This document shows, piece by piece, positions 36,115-44,304 of a DNA stretch of 64,000 bases; positions within the stretch are counted from its first letter, which is position 1; the number at the start of each line of letters is the position of its first letter. The DNA comes from Gemmataceae bacterium. GTDB lineage: Bacteria > Planctomycetota > Planctomycetia > Gemmatales > Gemmataceae. Below the pieces are notes generated by a model. That model worked only from the letters and a program-made list of their open reading frames with translations. It was not told the origin of the DNA and did no database searches. The stretch covers positions 1-64,000 of the forward strand of contig SIAJ01000006.1 of the NCBI GenBank assembly GCA_009691845.1, given 5' to 3'. A program made the translations under genes and the position numbers.

Positions 36115-36723
36115 ATGATGGGATGGCGTATCCTCAAAACGCTCCTCCACAAGGAGACGCTTCGACATGCGACGAACCGGGGCGGCCTCGTTTTGGCGGG
36201 GTTGCTCATTACGGCTTCGCTGCTGTTGGCCGCCCTGAATCCAGCGGGCGATCAGGATCGGCCGGCCACTCTGGCTGGTCGAATTCATCACTGCATTATC
36301 TGGTACGACGACGATAGCGACTGGATTGATCACCTCCGTACCAACATCCCTGCGGGCCTGAAATCGAACATCCTCTTTTACCGGACAGAGCAAGCTATCG
36401 GTTTCAACGAGTACATCAAGAATTACGAGACGGGCACCGGCGGCATCGAGATCCGCACGATGACGAATCCGGATGGCCTCGTTCGCCATCGGGTGTCTGT
36501 GCGTTATTCCTCGGGCGATCGGCCCGGCATGGCCATTTACGAAAGTTGGTTCTGCCGCGAGACTCAGCGATTCTTCCACGCACGTGCCACTCAGAATCTT
36601 CGCAAGGCCGGCGTGAACGTGGATCGCGAATTTCCGTTGCCAATCCTGGACGACGAACTCTGGGCACAACAGCAGGCATTCCAGTCAATGACCGACCGCT
36701 ATGCAGCACTTGCGAACGGTTAG
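36115..36723 (+). CDS. N-terminal part of an ABC-2 type permease
   Basis: 202 aa with one membrane helix (GGLVLAGLLITASLLLAAL, about residues 23-42) and a soluble domain probably outside the membrane. It ends RYAALANG at a TAG (36721-36723), and the same frame continues after 15 nt at ATG 36739 into five more membrane helices. The helix-outer domain-helix bundle order is that of an ABC-2/NatB-type permease of about 413 aa, so this is probably one gene broken by a nonsense codon. Alone it could not form the permease. Confidence 0.72.
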   Translation: MMGWRILKTLLHKETLRHATNRGGLVLAGLLITASLLLAALNPAGDQDRPATLAGRIHHCIIWYDDDSDWIDHLRTNIPAGLKSNILFYRTEQAIGFNEYIKNYETGTGGIEIRTMTNPDGLVRHRVSVRYSSGDRPGMAIYESWFCRETQRFFHARATQNLRKAGVNVDREFPLPILDDELWAQQQAFQSMTDRYAALANG

Positions 36724-36738
36724 CCAGCGTCATCACCC

Positions 36739-37356
36739 ATGCCCTCGGTTGAATTCAAGGAGAGATCGGTTGAGGGGAACGCGCTGGACCTGCGAGCAGT
36801 AATTGCAACGGCCCTCGTGTTGTTCTCGCTCTGCTTCACGTGCGTTTATCTGATGCCGTCGCTCATGTGCGAGGAACGCGAGCGGGGCCTATTGCTCGCC
36901 CAGGCGCTGAGCCCCGCGAGCGCGGCCGAGATCCTGGCCGCGAAGTTCCTCTTCTACCCGGCGTTCGGCATCTTGCTCGCGACCTTACTAGCTGGAATTC
37001 ACAATCCGTCGGTGTTAGGCAGGCCTTTCTTCTGGATGTCGCTGGCCACCTTGGCTGTCGGCACGCTGGGCATCGGCATGACGATCGCCTGCCTGGCGAA
37101 AACGCAACGGGCCGCGAGCCTGGGGGCCTTGTGCTACATGCTGGCCGTGGCCCTGATCTTGTTGGTGTGCCAGCAGAATAATCTGAGCCGACTCCCGAAA
37201 TTGGCTCTTGAGTATCATGCTCCGCACTTGCTGCATGCGACTCTCACCAATCAAATCGTGGACGACCACTGGTGGAATCTACTCGCCTCGGCCATTCTGG
37301 CTTCTGGCTGGGCAACACTGGCCGTGTTTCTGTTTCGCAAGCGTGGTTGGCAATAG
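36739..37356 (+). CDS. C-terminal part of an ABC-2 type permease
   Basis: 205 aa with about six hydrophobic segments and the loop motif CEERERGLLLAQALSPASAAEILAAKFLFYP, typical of ABC-2 permeases such as CcmB/NatB, where it contacts the ATPase. It is in frame with the preceding ORF, separated only by TAG and five codons. No ATPase gene is adjacent. If the stop is real, this half might still be made by re-initiation, since it has its own ATG, but no ribosome site of note precedes it. Confidence 0.75.
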   Translation: MPSVEFKERSVEGNALDLRAVIATALVLFSLCFTCVYLMPSLMCEERERGLLLAQALSPASAAEILAAKFLFYPAFGILLATLLAGIHNPSVLGRPFFWMSLATLAVGTLGIGMTIACLAKTQRAASLGALCYMLAVALILLVCQQNNLSRLPKLALEYHAPHLLHATLTNQIVDDHWWNLLASAILASGWATLAVFLFRKRGWQ

Positions 37357-37357
37357 C

Positions 37358-37414
37358 CGGACAGACGAGGTCCGTCCCCACGCTCAAAGTGGTGACGGAC
37401 CTCTGGTCTGTCCG
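37358..37414. terminator. Compound hairpin at convergent gene ends
   Basis: CGGACAGAC (37358-37366) pairs with 37406-37414, AGGTCCGTC (37368-37376) pairs with 37394-37402, and CCAC/GTGG pairs inside. It starts directly after the permease stop and lies 18 bp from the AI-2E transporter stop, so it could serve both genes. Confidence 0.7.
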
Positions 37415-37431
37415 AGCCTGGGGCACGGCTA

Positions 37432-38634
37432 CTAACGCTCATTCTCGCCGTGGCTGGGCGGGCTTTCTTCCATCACCACGGTCGCATCACTTGTTTCTAC
37501 CTTGGCGGCAAGATTCGCCATCCGCTCCTCCAGTTCCGCGTCTCTCAAGCTTCGCTCGGTTCCCATCAGGTGTGCCCAACCTTGAAAGCCAGGCGTGTGC
37601 AGGCAGATCGCCCGAATGCCCGCCATGATCGGCATCGCGAGGAACAGACCGGGGAATCCCCACACGAGATCGAAGAACAGGCATGAGATCATCACCGTGG
37701 TCGCATTCAGGTCCATGCTGCGACCCATGACCAGCGGCACGATCAGATAGCCTTCGACTGTTACGACCACGGTGTAGAGAACCACGATAAATGCCGCGTC
37801 CATCGGGGTGAGGTGAATTAGTGCGTCCAGCACGGGCGGGATACCCGCGATGATGGTGCCGATATAAGGCACGTAACATAGTACGACCGTGAATAACGCC
37901 CACGTCCAGGGCTGGAGCAAGCCCATCCGCCAATAGACCAGTCCGAGGAACAATCCCAGCCCAAGGTTGACGATGGTTCGCCAAACGAGGTAGGAACGAA
38001 TCGCGAGCGCCATGCCCGTGAGCGCCTTGGCTACGTGCTTCTGAGTGTCGGAACTCCTGCCGAAGATGTCCTTGATTCGACTGGCCAGGTACTCTCCTTC
38101 GAGCAATAAGAAGAGCAGAACGAACAAGATGATGATGCTCTGAAAAATCCACGACGCGGCAATCTTCGACAGATTGATGAGTTGGTCGGTCACGTAGCGT
38201 CCATCGAGCAACTGGCGTGTGTAATTGTAAACGTTCGAAGAATCGGGATCGCGGGGAAGGATCCGCTCCACGTTCTCGCTCGGAGCGACGGATTCGAACG
38301 TTTCGCGAGTTGTCTTGTAGACCTTCTTGAGTTCCTCCGGTTCACGCGGGTTTGGCAGTTCCTGAACGATCTGCGGGACGGCGAAGGCGAACCCAGCAAA
38401 CACGGCCACATTGATGAGAATCAGACCCAAGATCACCGTCATGCAGGCCAGGATCCAGGGAAATGCCAGCTTGCGGTGCAGCCAACTCGCGGCCGGCCAC
38501 AGGATGACTGCGAGCAGAGCGGAGATCGTGACCGGAATAAAAACCGACTGACCTAGATACAGGGCCACGGCCACGCCCAGCAAGGCGAGAATATTCAGCC
38601 CGATTCGGGTGACCGCGGTGAGGTTGAGATTCAT
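37432..38634 (-). CDS. AI-2E family transporter
   Basis: A 400-aa membrane protein of the AI-2E/PerM family. Paired N-terminal helices (about residues 11-50 and 58-85), an outer segment of about 70 residues (95-165), and four or five further helices are seen, with the family motif PYIGTIIAGIPPVLDALIHL near 275-295. Members export autoinducer-2, exchange Na+/H+ or are uncharacterised, so the substrate is open. A hydrophilic tail (SDATVVMEESPPSHGENER) ends the protein. It is followed upstream on the same strand by folD, with 31 bp between them, so the two may be co-transcribed. Confidence 0.9.
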   Translation of the reverse strand: MNLNLTAVTRIGLNILALLGVAVALYLGQSVFIPVTISALLAVILWPAASWLHRKLAFPWILACMTVILGLILINVAVFAGFAFAVPQIVQELPNPREPEELKKVYKTTRETFESVAPSENVERILPRDPDSSNVYNYTRQLLDGRYVTDQLINLSKIAASWIFQSIIILFVLLFLLLEGEYLASRIKDIFGRSSDTQKHVAKALTGMALAIRSYLVWRTIVNLGLGLFLGLVYWRMGLLQPWTWALFTVVLCYVPYIGTIIAGIPPVLDALIHLTPMDAAFIVVLYTVVVTVEGYLIVPLVMGRSMDLNATTVMISCLFFDLVWGFPGLFLAMPIMAGIRAICLHTPGFQGWAHLMGTERSLRDAELEERMANLAAKVETSDATVVMEESPPSHGENER

Positions 38635-38665
38635 GAGCGACTGCGTTCTCGCAAGGTTTCAGGAA

Positions 38666-39538
38666 TCAGCTTATCATCGTGGCCCGAAGAGTATTGTGCA
38701 ACAGCATGGCAATCGTCATCGGCCCGACTCCCTTGGGCACGGGCGATAACCAACCAGCCACGGCCGCCACGCTCGCTTCATCCACATCGCCGACCAACTT
38801 GCCATCAACTGAATTAATACCCACGTCGATCACGGCCGCCCCCGGCTTTACCATCTCGGCCGTCACGAAGCGTGGCACGCCCACGGCCGCGACGAGAATA
38901 TCCGCCTGACGACAAATGGACGGCAAGTCCCGTGTGCCACGATGAACGACCGTAACCGTGGCATCGCCTGCCTCGGGAAACGCCTTCGTGGGTTTCTGCA
39001 TGAGAATCAGGGCCAGCGGCTTGCCCACGATGTTACTACGTCCGATGACCACAATCTGTTTCCCGGCAATCGAAATGCCCGAGCGAACGAGCATCTGGTG
39101 GACGCCGAGAGGGGTGCAAGGAAGAAACCGCGGATGCCCCGCTGCCAGAAGGCCGACGTTTTCCGGATGAAAGCAATCGACATCCTTCAACGGCGAGACC
39201 GCCCGAATGACCGCCCCCTCATCCATCTGTTTCGGTAATGGCAGTTGAACCAGAATCCCCGACACGAGCGGGTCGCCATTCAGCGTGCCGATCAAGTCGA
39301 GAAGATCCTGCTGACTCGCGGTGGCCGGCAGTCGGTGCAGCCAACTCGCCAGCCCCGCCGTCTCGCAAGCCTTGCGCTTGTTGCGAACGTAGACCTCGCT
39401 GGCGGGGTTATCGCCCACCAGCACGGCCGCCAAACCGGGTTGCCGCCGACCGGCTTGAACCCGCTCGGCAACCACAGCCGCGACCTCCGCCTGAATGCTC
39501 GCGGCAATGGCCTGGCCATCAATTTTCAATGCGGGCAT
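38666..39538 (-). CDS. folD: Bifunctional methylene-THF dehydrogenase/cyclohydrolase
   Basis: A 290-aa FolD, which interconverts 5,10-methylene-, methenyl- and 10-formyl-tetrahydrofolate with NADP. The start at 39538 follows GGAGG. SEVYVRNKRKACETAG carries the catalytic Lys, GILVQLPLP and DVDCFHPENVG are family blocks, and the NADP site is VIGRSNIVGKP. The length is normal. Its role links with metH (about 3 kb away, opposite strand), which consumes the same folate pool. The AI-2E transporter lies downstream at 31 bp. Confidence 0.96.
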   Translation of the reverse strand: MPALKIDGQAIAASIQAEVAAVVAERVQAGRRQPGLAAVLVGDNPASEVYVRNKRKACETAGLASWLHRLPATASQQDLLDLIGTLNGDPLVSGILVQLPLPKQMDEGAVIRAVSPLKDVDCFHPENVGLLAAGHPRFLPCTPLGVHQMLVRSGISIAGKQIVVIGRSNIVGKPLALILMQKPTKAFPEAGDATVTVVHRGTRDLPSICRQADILVAAVGVPRFVTAEMVKPGAAVIDVGINSVDGKLVGDVDEASVAAVAGWLSPVPKGVGPMTIAMLLHNTLRATMIS

Positions 39539-39574
39539 CCAGGACCTCCGGGGCGAATTGCTCGTCAATATCCC

Positions 39575-39748
39575 TCATGATATTGCCGGCAAGCGCTGCG
39601 GTATCGAGATGATTGTGATCTTGAACTGCACGAAGTGAATGGCGAGAATCTTGCGAAAGAAGGATGATCCAAAAACACGAATCTCGGCGGCTGCGGCCGA
39701 TTGCAAAATGGGACCGCACTCCGGACAGAAATACTGCTGAACGGGCAT
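39575..39748 (-). CDS. Possible 57-aa ORF starting with a half zinc ribbon
   Basis: An ORF starting MPVQQYFCPECGP, with GAGG at good spacing before the ATG (39748). The CPEC motif resembles the first half of zinc ribbons that start many planctomycete proteins, but no second Cys pair follows and the C-terminus is hydrophobic. Another frame overlapping it (ending at 39519, inside folD) reads more protein-like at its end (HLDTAALAGNIMRDIDEQFA), which suggests a frameshifted remnant. It lies 37 nt before folD. Call is weak. Confidence 0.3.
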   Translation of the reverse strand: MPVQQYFCPECGPILQSAAAAEIRVFGSSFFRKILAIHFVQFKITIISIPQRLPAIS

Positions 39749-39887
39749 CTCGGGCCTCGCGAACCCCGGGGAGGGTTAACATCCCAGGCTGGCTTGCGGG
39801 AGTCAAAAGTTTCATCGGGGACGATTGAAGCCGTGGGCGATGAGCGTACCTTGAGAGCAAACTGTCTCGTTATCCTCGGAGTGTTCC

Positions 39888-40811
39888 ATGCGACGACTAC
39901 GAATCTTGGCCATCGCTTTGCTGAGTTGTTTCGTCTGTGGCTGCGTCGAAGGTGAGTTGGTCTACACGCTCAACCCGGATGGCAGCGGAAAGGTCGAGAT
40001 GGACCTGACCTCCGCGCCGAAAGTGCTTTCTCTGGAACTGAACAAGGACGACCCGGATGAAATGGCGCGAAAAATGCTCGTGAATGAACTGACCGGCCCG
40101 GGTTCGCGAGGCCTCTCGGGTTGGTCCAACGTGCGTGGAGAGTTCACGAAAGATGGCCGATTCCGCTTTCGTGCAACGGCCTATTTCAAGCGACTGGAGG
40201 ACGTCAAGGGAGACATGTTTGACAAACTTCGGCTGATACGAGGGGCCGACGGCTCGCTAACCTTGCTGCCCGACAAGAGGGAACAGCGACCGGGAACGAA
40301 GAAGGAGCCGCCACCAAACTTTGCCAAAATGACCGACGCGGAATGGGCCCGCTTTCTTCTCCGTCAGCGGATTACGGGCCAAGCTATGAAGCCCCTGTTC
40401 ACTTCGTTCATGGCGGATGTAAAGGTCAAAGCCACATTTCGCATGCCGGGTGAAGTAACGGCGATCAAGGGATTCAAGCCGCTCGGCAAGGACGGGGCCA
40501 TGTTCGAATTGGATGGGAACGCGGTCATCAAGGAGTTCAATCGGCGGCTGAGTCATACGGACGCGGAACTTCGCAAACAGTACCTCGAAGGCAAAGGGCC
40601 GGACTTCGACGAGGAGAGCGGAATGGAATCGCTCTTGTTCGGCACTCCGGTCTCGGTAACGGTCGCCAAGCCCGGTGCTCCCGTGTTCGATTACGCGAAG
40701 GCAGTGGCGGCCGCCGTTGCTGGGAATGCCGAGTTGCGAAAAAAATACAGCATCCCCGAGGACCAAAAACTGCCAGGCGAGGCGGGTTTCGGGAAGGGGC
40801 CGATGGAGTGA
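39888..40811 (+). CDS. Exported lipoprotein of unknown function
   Basis: A 307-aa predicted lipoprotein: signal MRRLRILAIALLSCFVCGCVEG with lipobox CGC near residue 19. The beginning of the mature part (GELVYTLNPDGSGKVEMDLTSAP) resembles lipoproteins with a beta-sheet domain that contain repeated phenotypic GSGKVE-like starts; a long middle of alternating basic and aromatic residues follows. The C-terminus (about residues 260-307) has YAKAVAAAVAGNAELRKKYSIPEDQ. No enzymatic motif is visible. It stands alone and divergent from folD. Confidence 0.75.
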   Translation: MRRLRILAIALLSCFVCGCVEGELVYTLNPDGSGKVEMDLTSAPKVLSLELNKDDPDEMARKMLVNELTGPGSRGLSGWSNVRGEFTKDGRFRFRATAYFKRLEDVKGDMFDKLRLIRGADGSLTLLPDKREQRPGTKKEPPPNFAKMTDAEWARFLLRQRITGQAMKPLFTSFMADVKVKATFRMPGEVTAIKGFKPLGKDGAMFELDGNAVIKEFNRRLSHTDAELRKQYLEGKGPDFDEESGMESLLFGTPVSVTVAKPGAPVFDYAKAVAAAVAGNAELRKKYSIPEDQKLPGEAGFGKGPME

Positions 40812-41147
40812 ATCTAAGGCAGTGTTTCTTCAAACTTGGGTTGATGGCTGTATTTGAATGTAGCCCTCTCGCTCCGCGAGAGGACGGCCGAGGCACTGCT
40901 GATCGCTGAATCGTCGCCGCCCAACGCTGTGGGAAGCCTCCCTCTCGCGGAGCGAGAGGGCTACAACCCAATCATGGCAGGGCTTACAAAGCAGAACTGT
41001 TCTCCCAAATCGATTAGCTTTTGCCACCCTCCGAACAGCAGGTTAGGTGGGCCATCTGCTGTTGGTTGTTCACTATTGCATTGCGTTGCACGCAAGTCAC
41101 CTGCGACGAAAAGTGACTCGGTGAAACGCAAGCAATGAATTTCACTT
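40812..41147. other. Intergenic region with a family A palindrome pair
   Basis: 336 bp separate a lipoprotein gene from the convergent dehydrogenase gene. Two 24-bp perfectly complementary copies of the family A unit (40860-40883 and 40941-40964) lie 57 bp apart, each itself nearly self-complementary. The remaining 180 bp show nothing I recognise. Confidence 0.6.
40860..40964. repeat. Family A palindrome pair (24-bp inverted arms)
   Basis: The arms (40860-40883 and 40941-40964) are complementary over 24/24 positions, and both begin or end with GTAGCCC / GGGCTAC and contain CTCTCGC/GCGAGAG. The arm matches the palindrome at 1867-1895 over its first 13 bases. Confidence 0.8.
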
Positions 41148-43421
41148 CTACTCCTTCATCTTCGCGATCCACTCGCGGATCAGGGCTTCGCCTTCTTTAT
41201 CCACCACATTTGAGGCGACATGTGGCATGCGTCCCAAGCCCGTTCGGGTCATGCGGTGATGAATCAGGGACTTGTCCGGTTGACCCGGTGCCAACAGACG
41301 GGCGTCCTTCAGGTCGAAGGCACCGTGAGCCGGTTTCACGTTGATGATGCCGGATTCCTTCAAGGGCTGAGCGAACAGAAGCTGGAACTCCGCGTTGCCG
41401 CCGCCCCACTTGCGATGGCAGTGGCTGCAATTCGCATGAAGGTACGACCGGGCCCGGGCATCCAGGTCTTGAGTGGCATCGCGATAATCGACGGCCTTTG
41501 GCAGCTTGTCCGGCTTTTGCGGCAAGGGCTTGCTGAACAGGCCAATGTGCTCGAAGGTCGAAAGTTGATTGGCCACACAGTCGCCGTAATCGTGATCGCG
41601 GTTCGTCTGGAGCGTGTTCACGCCGAGCACGTACTTCGCGGACATCGTGTGACAAAGCGTGCACTCGGTTCGGCTCGGGAAGTGCCAAACCTGTTCGCGT
41701 TTGCCGCCGGGGGCCTTGGCATCCTGAATCTCGTACTTCTTGTCGAGCCCCTTGGATTCGATCAACTCGGCATCGGTTTGCTCGTCGTTCCACAAATAGG
41801 TGTAGCCGAGCCAAACTTGATCGCCGACTTCCTCGCTGCCGAGCACGCGCTCGCCGACGAGCAAGCGGGTTTCGAGTCGCTTGCGGGTCTTTGGGTTGCC
41901 CGGTTCCATTTCCAGAGAGAACGTTTTCACCATGACGGTGCCGTTCGGAAAACGCCAGCCGGGCAAGGAGCCTGGAGCGGGTTGCGGGTATGTCATGGCA
42001 TCAAAATCGATCTTCGTGTTCGCTGGAATGGCCATGAAGCGATCCTTGATCGCGTTGTCGGACCAGAGTTCGGCATTCACGGAATAAGGGATCACGCCGG
42101 GAGCGGGGACGTGGTCCTTGGTCGAAGAAAACAGGCCGGTTTCGCTGAGCTTGCGTGGGAACTTCGGCAGATTCGCGGCCGGCGGCGGAGCGGGAATGAT
42201 TCGGTGCAGGCCACCGCCTTGATGATCGACCGCATAGATTTCGCCATCCAGATCTTCGCCCCAGGCGACGATTCGGAGTTGCGTGTCGTTCAACTCGCGA
42301 TGCTCGCTGACTTTCTTGGTCTTGCCGTCGTATCGGAAACTCCAGACACGGCCCGTATCGTAGTCACCGTAAATGTAGGCGTTCTGAAGTTCGGGCAGCC
42401 GCTTGCCGTGATAGATGTAGCCGCCGGTGATCGAACGGAACTCGTGATGATTGTGTTCGATCACGGGAGTCAGAATCGGTGTCGGTCCCTTCGGGCGTAG
42501 CGGGCGGAACGGGTGCAGGCCTTCCTGAACGCTCCAGCCGTAGTTGCCGCCTTTCTCGATGCGGTAGACCATTTCCCAAAGGTCCTGGCCGACTTCGCCG
42601 GCCCACAAATCGCCGGTGGCTTTGTCGAAGCTGAATCGCCAGGATTGACGCAGGCCATAAGCATAAATTTCAGGACGTGCCCCCTTCGTCGCGACGAACG
42701 GATTGTCCTTCGGGATCGAGTACTTGCGTTCGCCTTCGGTCTTGTCCACGTCGATGCGGAGGAACGAGCCGAGCAGATCGTCGAGCCGTTGGCCGGTTTC
42801 GAGTTGGTCGGCAATGCCGCTGCCATCGCCGGTCACGATGTAAAGATAGCCGTCTGGGCCGAAGCGAATGCAGCCGCCGTTATGTCCGCCGGACGGCCAG
42901 GTCAGAAGGACGGCCTTGGAGTTGATGTCGGCTTCGGGAATCTCCGTTTTCTTCATCTTGAATCGCAACAACTCTGTGCCGTTCGGCTTCTCCTCCTCGC
43001 GAATGCTGACGACATAGATGTAGCCGTTCTCCGCGAACTTGGGATGCAGGGCCATGCCATACACATTCTGCTTCACATCGAGCAGCAGATGTTTTTCACT
43101 CGCATCACGCTTGTTCTCGAACGTGAAAAGTTTGCCATGTTGCTGAGCAACCACCAGGCGATTCGTGCCCGGCAGGGGAGCGAGTTCGAGCGGCGAATCG
43201 AATTTCATTTTGGGGAAGGCGTTTTCGAGCACGTATGGGCTCGGAGGCTCCGGCGAGCCCTGCACCTTCGACGTGGTCCAGGCAACGCGTTTATCGAGGC
43301 CGGCCTCTTTTCGAGGCTTCAATTCGGGCTTGGCCCGTACTTCGTCAGCCGGCATGAGCAAGCCGAGCGCCGCCCCGAGGCCGATGAGAAGGGCACAACC
43401 AAGGCAAAGATAACGAACCAT
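41148..43421 (-). CDS. Exported glucose/sorbosone dehydrogenase-type protein with diheme tail
   Basis: A 757-aa exported protein. The signal is MVRYLCLGCALLIGLGAALG. A six-bladed beta-propeller like soluble PQQ glucose/sorbosone dehydrogenases covers residues about 60-400 (HPKFAENGYIYV, GGHNGGCIRFGPDGYLYIVTGDG, RPEIYAYGLRQSWRFSFD). The C-terminal part (about 430-757) has two CxxCH heme motifs (ECTLCHTMS and NCSHCHRKW). It would oxidise a sugar or aldehyde and pass electrons to its own cytochrome part. The start at 43421 is chosen from the weak GGGA site; 43430 is an alternative. Confidence 0.9.
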   Translation of the reverse strand: MVRYLCLGCALLIGLGAALGLLMPADEVRAKPELKPRKEAGLDKRVAWTTSKVQGSPEPPSPYVLENAFPKMKFDSPLELAPLPGTNRLVVAQQHGKLFTFENKRDASEKHLLLDVKQNVYGMALHPKFAENGYIYVVSIREEEKPNGTELLRFKMKKTEIPEADINSKAVLLTWPSGGHNGGCIRFGPDGYLYIVTGDGSGIADQLETGQRLDDLLGSFLRIDVDKTEGERKYSIPKDNPFVATKGARPEIYAYGLRQSWRFSFDKATGDLWAGEVGQDLWEMVYRIEKGGNYGWSVQEGLHPFRPLRPKGPTPILTPVIEHNHHEFRSITGGYIYHGKRLPELQNAYIYGDYDTGRVWSFRYDGKTKKVSEHRELNDTQLRIVAWGEDLDGEIYAVDHQGGGLHRIIPAPPPAANLPKFPRKLSETGLFSSTKDHVPAPGVIPYSVNAELWSDNAIKDRFMAIPANTKIDFDAMTYPQPAPGSLPGWRFPNGTVMVKTFSLEMEPGNPKTRKRLETRLLVGERVLGSEEVGDQVWLGYTYLWNDEQTDAELIESKGLDKKYEIQDAKAPGGKREQVWHFPSRTECTLCHTMSAKYVLGVNTLQTNRDHDYGDCVANQLSTFEHIGLFSKPLPQKPDKLPKAVDYRDATQDLDARARSYLHANCSHCHRKWGGGNAEFQLLFAQPLKESGIINVKPAHGAFDLKDARLLAPGQPDKSLIHHRMTRTGLGRMPHVASNVVDKEGEALIREWIAKMKE

Positions 43422-43487
43422 GGAGAACATCCCGAGAGAGTGAGAAGTGCTTCGCATTCTAACCAAGGATCGCGCAGGTGCAAGCAC

Positions 43488-44219
43488 TCAAATCGTGGCA
43501 ACAACGAGAAATCCGTACGCCCGACAACCGGGAAGAACCCAGGGAAACCGCAAGCGGCCTTCGGTCGTGACCGGTTCAAAGGTTTCAACGCGGAGTCCCA
43601 AAGTCGAGAGCGCCGCCACCAGTTCCGCCTTCGCGAAGTGATGAATGGTCAGATCCGCCCCGCCGCGGGCTTGCGGCATGGTCCGATCGCCTGGCTCGGT
43701 TCCAGGTCTGCCGAGCCCGAGACCGAATTTGTATCCTGCATTGTGCGCGTGCAGGACGAATCTGCCGCCCGGCTTGAGAATTCGCCGAACGTGTCCAAGG
43801 AATCGCGTCCGATTCTCCGAGCCGCGAATCATGCCAAGCGTGCTGAACAGGCAGGCCGCGTAAGCGAAGGTGGCCGATGGCAAGGCGTCGAGTTCGACGA
43901 GATTGGCCTGCAAGAACTCGATCCGAAGAGATTCGGCTTCGGCCTTGCGTCGTGCTTCTTCCAACATGGTTTCCGAAAGATCGACACCAAGGCAGTCGAA
44001 CCCCCGGCGAGCGAAATGAACCAGCAGCCGTCCCGTGCCGCAACCAAGATCGATCAGTTTGCCAGGCGAGGGAAAATGCTCTTGAGCGAATCGAACGTCG
44101 AAGTCGAGTAGTGCGGTGCCCGCCAGTGCCACGTCGTATTCGCGGGCGACCCGTTCGCTGGAGACATAGTCCCAAAGCCCTCGATCGACGCCGGGAGGAA
44201 GCTGCCAATCGGGAGTCAT
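43488..44219 (-). CDS. Class I SAM-dependent methyltransferase
   Basis: A 243-aa methyltransferase of the Methyltransf_11/25 type. Motif I is LIDLGCGTGRLLVHF (about residues 55-69), motif II DCLGVDLSETML, and the later LKPGGRFVLHAHN is motif III-like. The start at 44219 (MTPDWQLPPG) is favoured; the longer frame would run into the GGATAA-rich repeats. The target is unknown. It is divergent from the enolase-superfamily gene, with an unusual 85-bp spacer. Confidence 0.88.
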   Translation of the reverse strand: MTPDWQLPPGVDRGLWDYVSSERVAREYDVALAGTALLDFDVRFAQEHFPSPGKLIDLGCGTGRLLVHFARRGFDCLGVDLSETMLEEARRKAEAESLRIEFLQANLVELDALPSATFAYAACLFSTLGMIRGSENRTRFLGHVRRILKPGGRFVLHAHNAGYKFGLGLGRPGTEPGDRTMPQARGGADLTIHHFAKAELVAALSTLGLRVETFEPVTTEGRLRFPWVLPGCRAYGFLVVATI

Positions 44220-44304
44220 AATTGACAATGGATAAGGGACTACGGACAATAAGCAATCGTCGAACTTATCCATTATCCTTTATCCATCGACCATTATCCA
44301 CTCC
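44220..44304. repeat. GGATAA-type repeats between divergent genes
   Basis: The spacer contains repeated TTATCC/GGATAA units: one forward GGATAA at 44229-44234 and several reverse TTATCC copies between 44264 and 44300. Forward and reverse copies give an inverted arrangement. It is AT-richer than the flanking genes. A regulatory site or a common intergenic repeat are both possible. Confidence 0.5.

Noticed and set aside
40812..41147. Small gene between the lipoprotein and the diheme dehydrogenase
   Set aside because: Open frames here are short, overlap the palindromes and have no ribosome site.
41220..44111. Long plus-strand open frames opposite the diheme dehydrogenase and the methyltransferase
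   Set aside because: They overlap genes with clear motifs on the minus strand, and their predicted proteins have no domain order or signal consistent with real genes.
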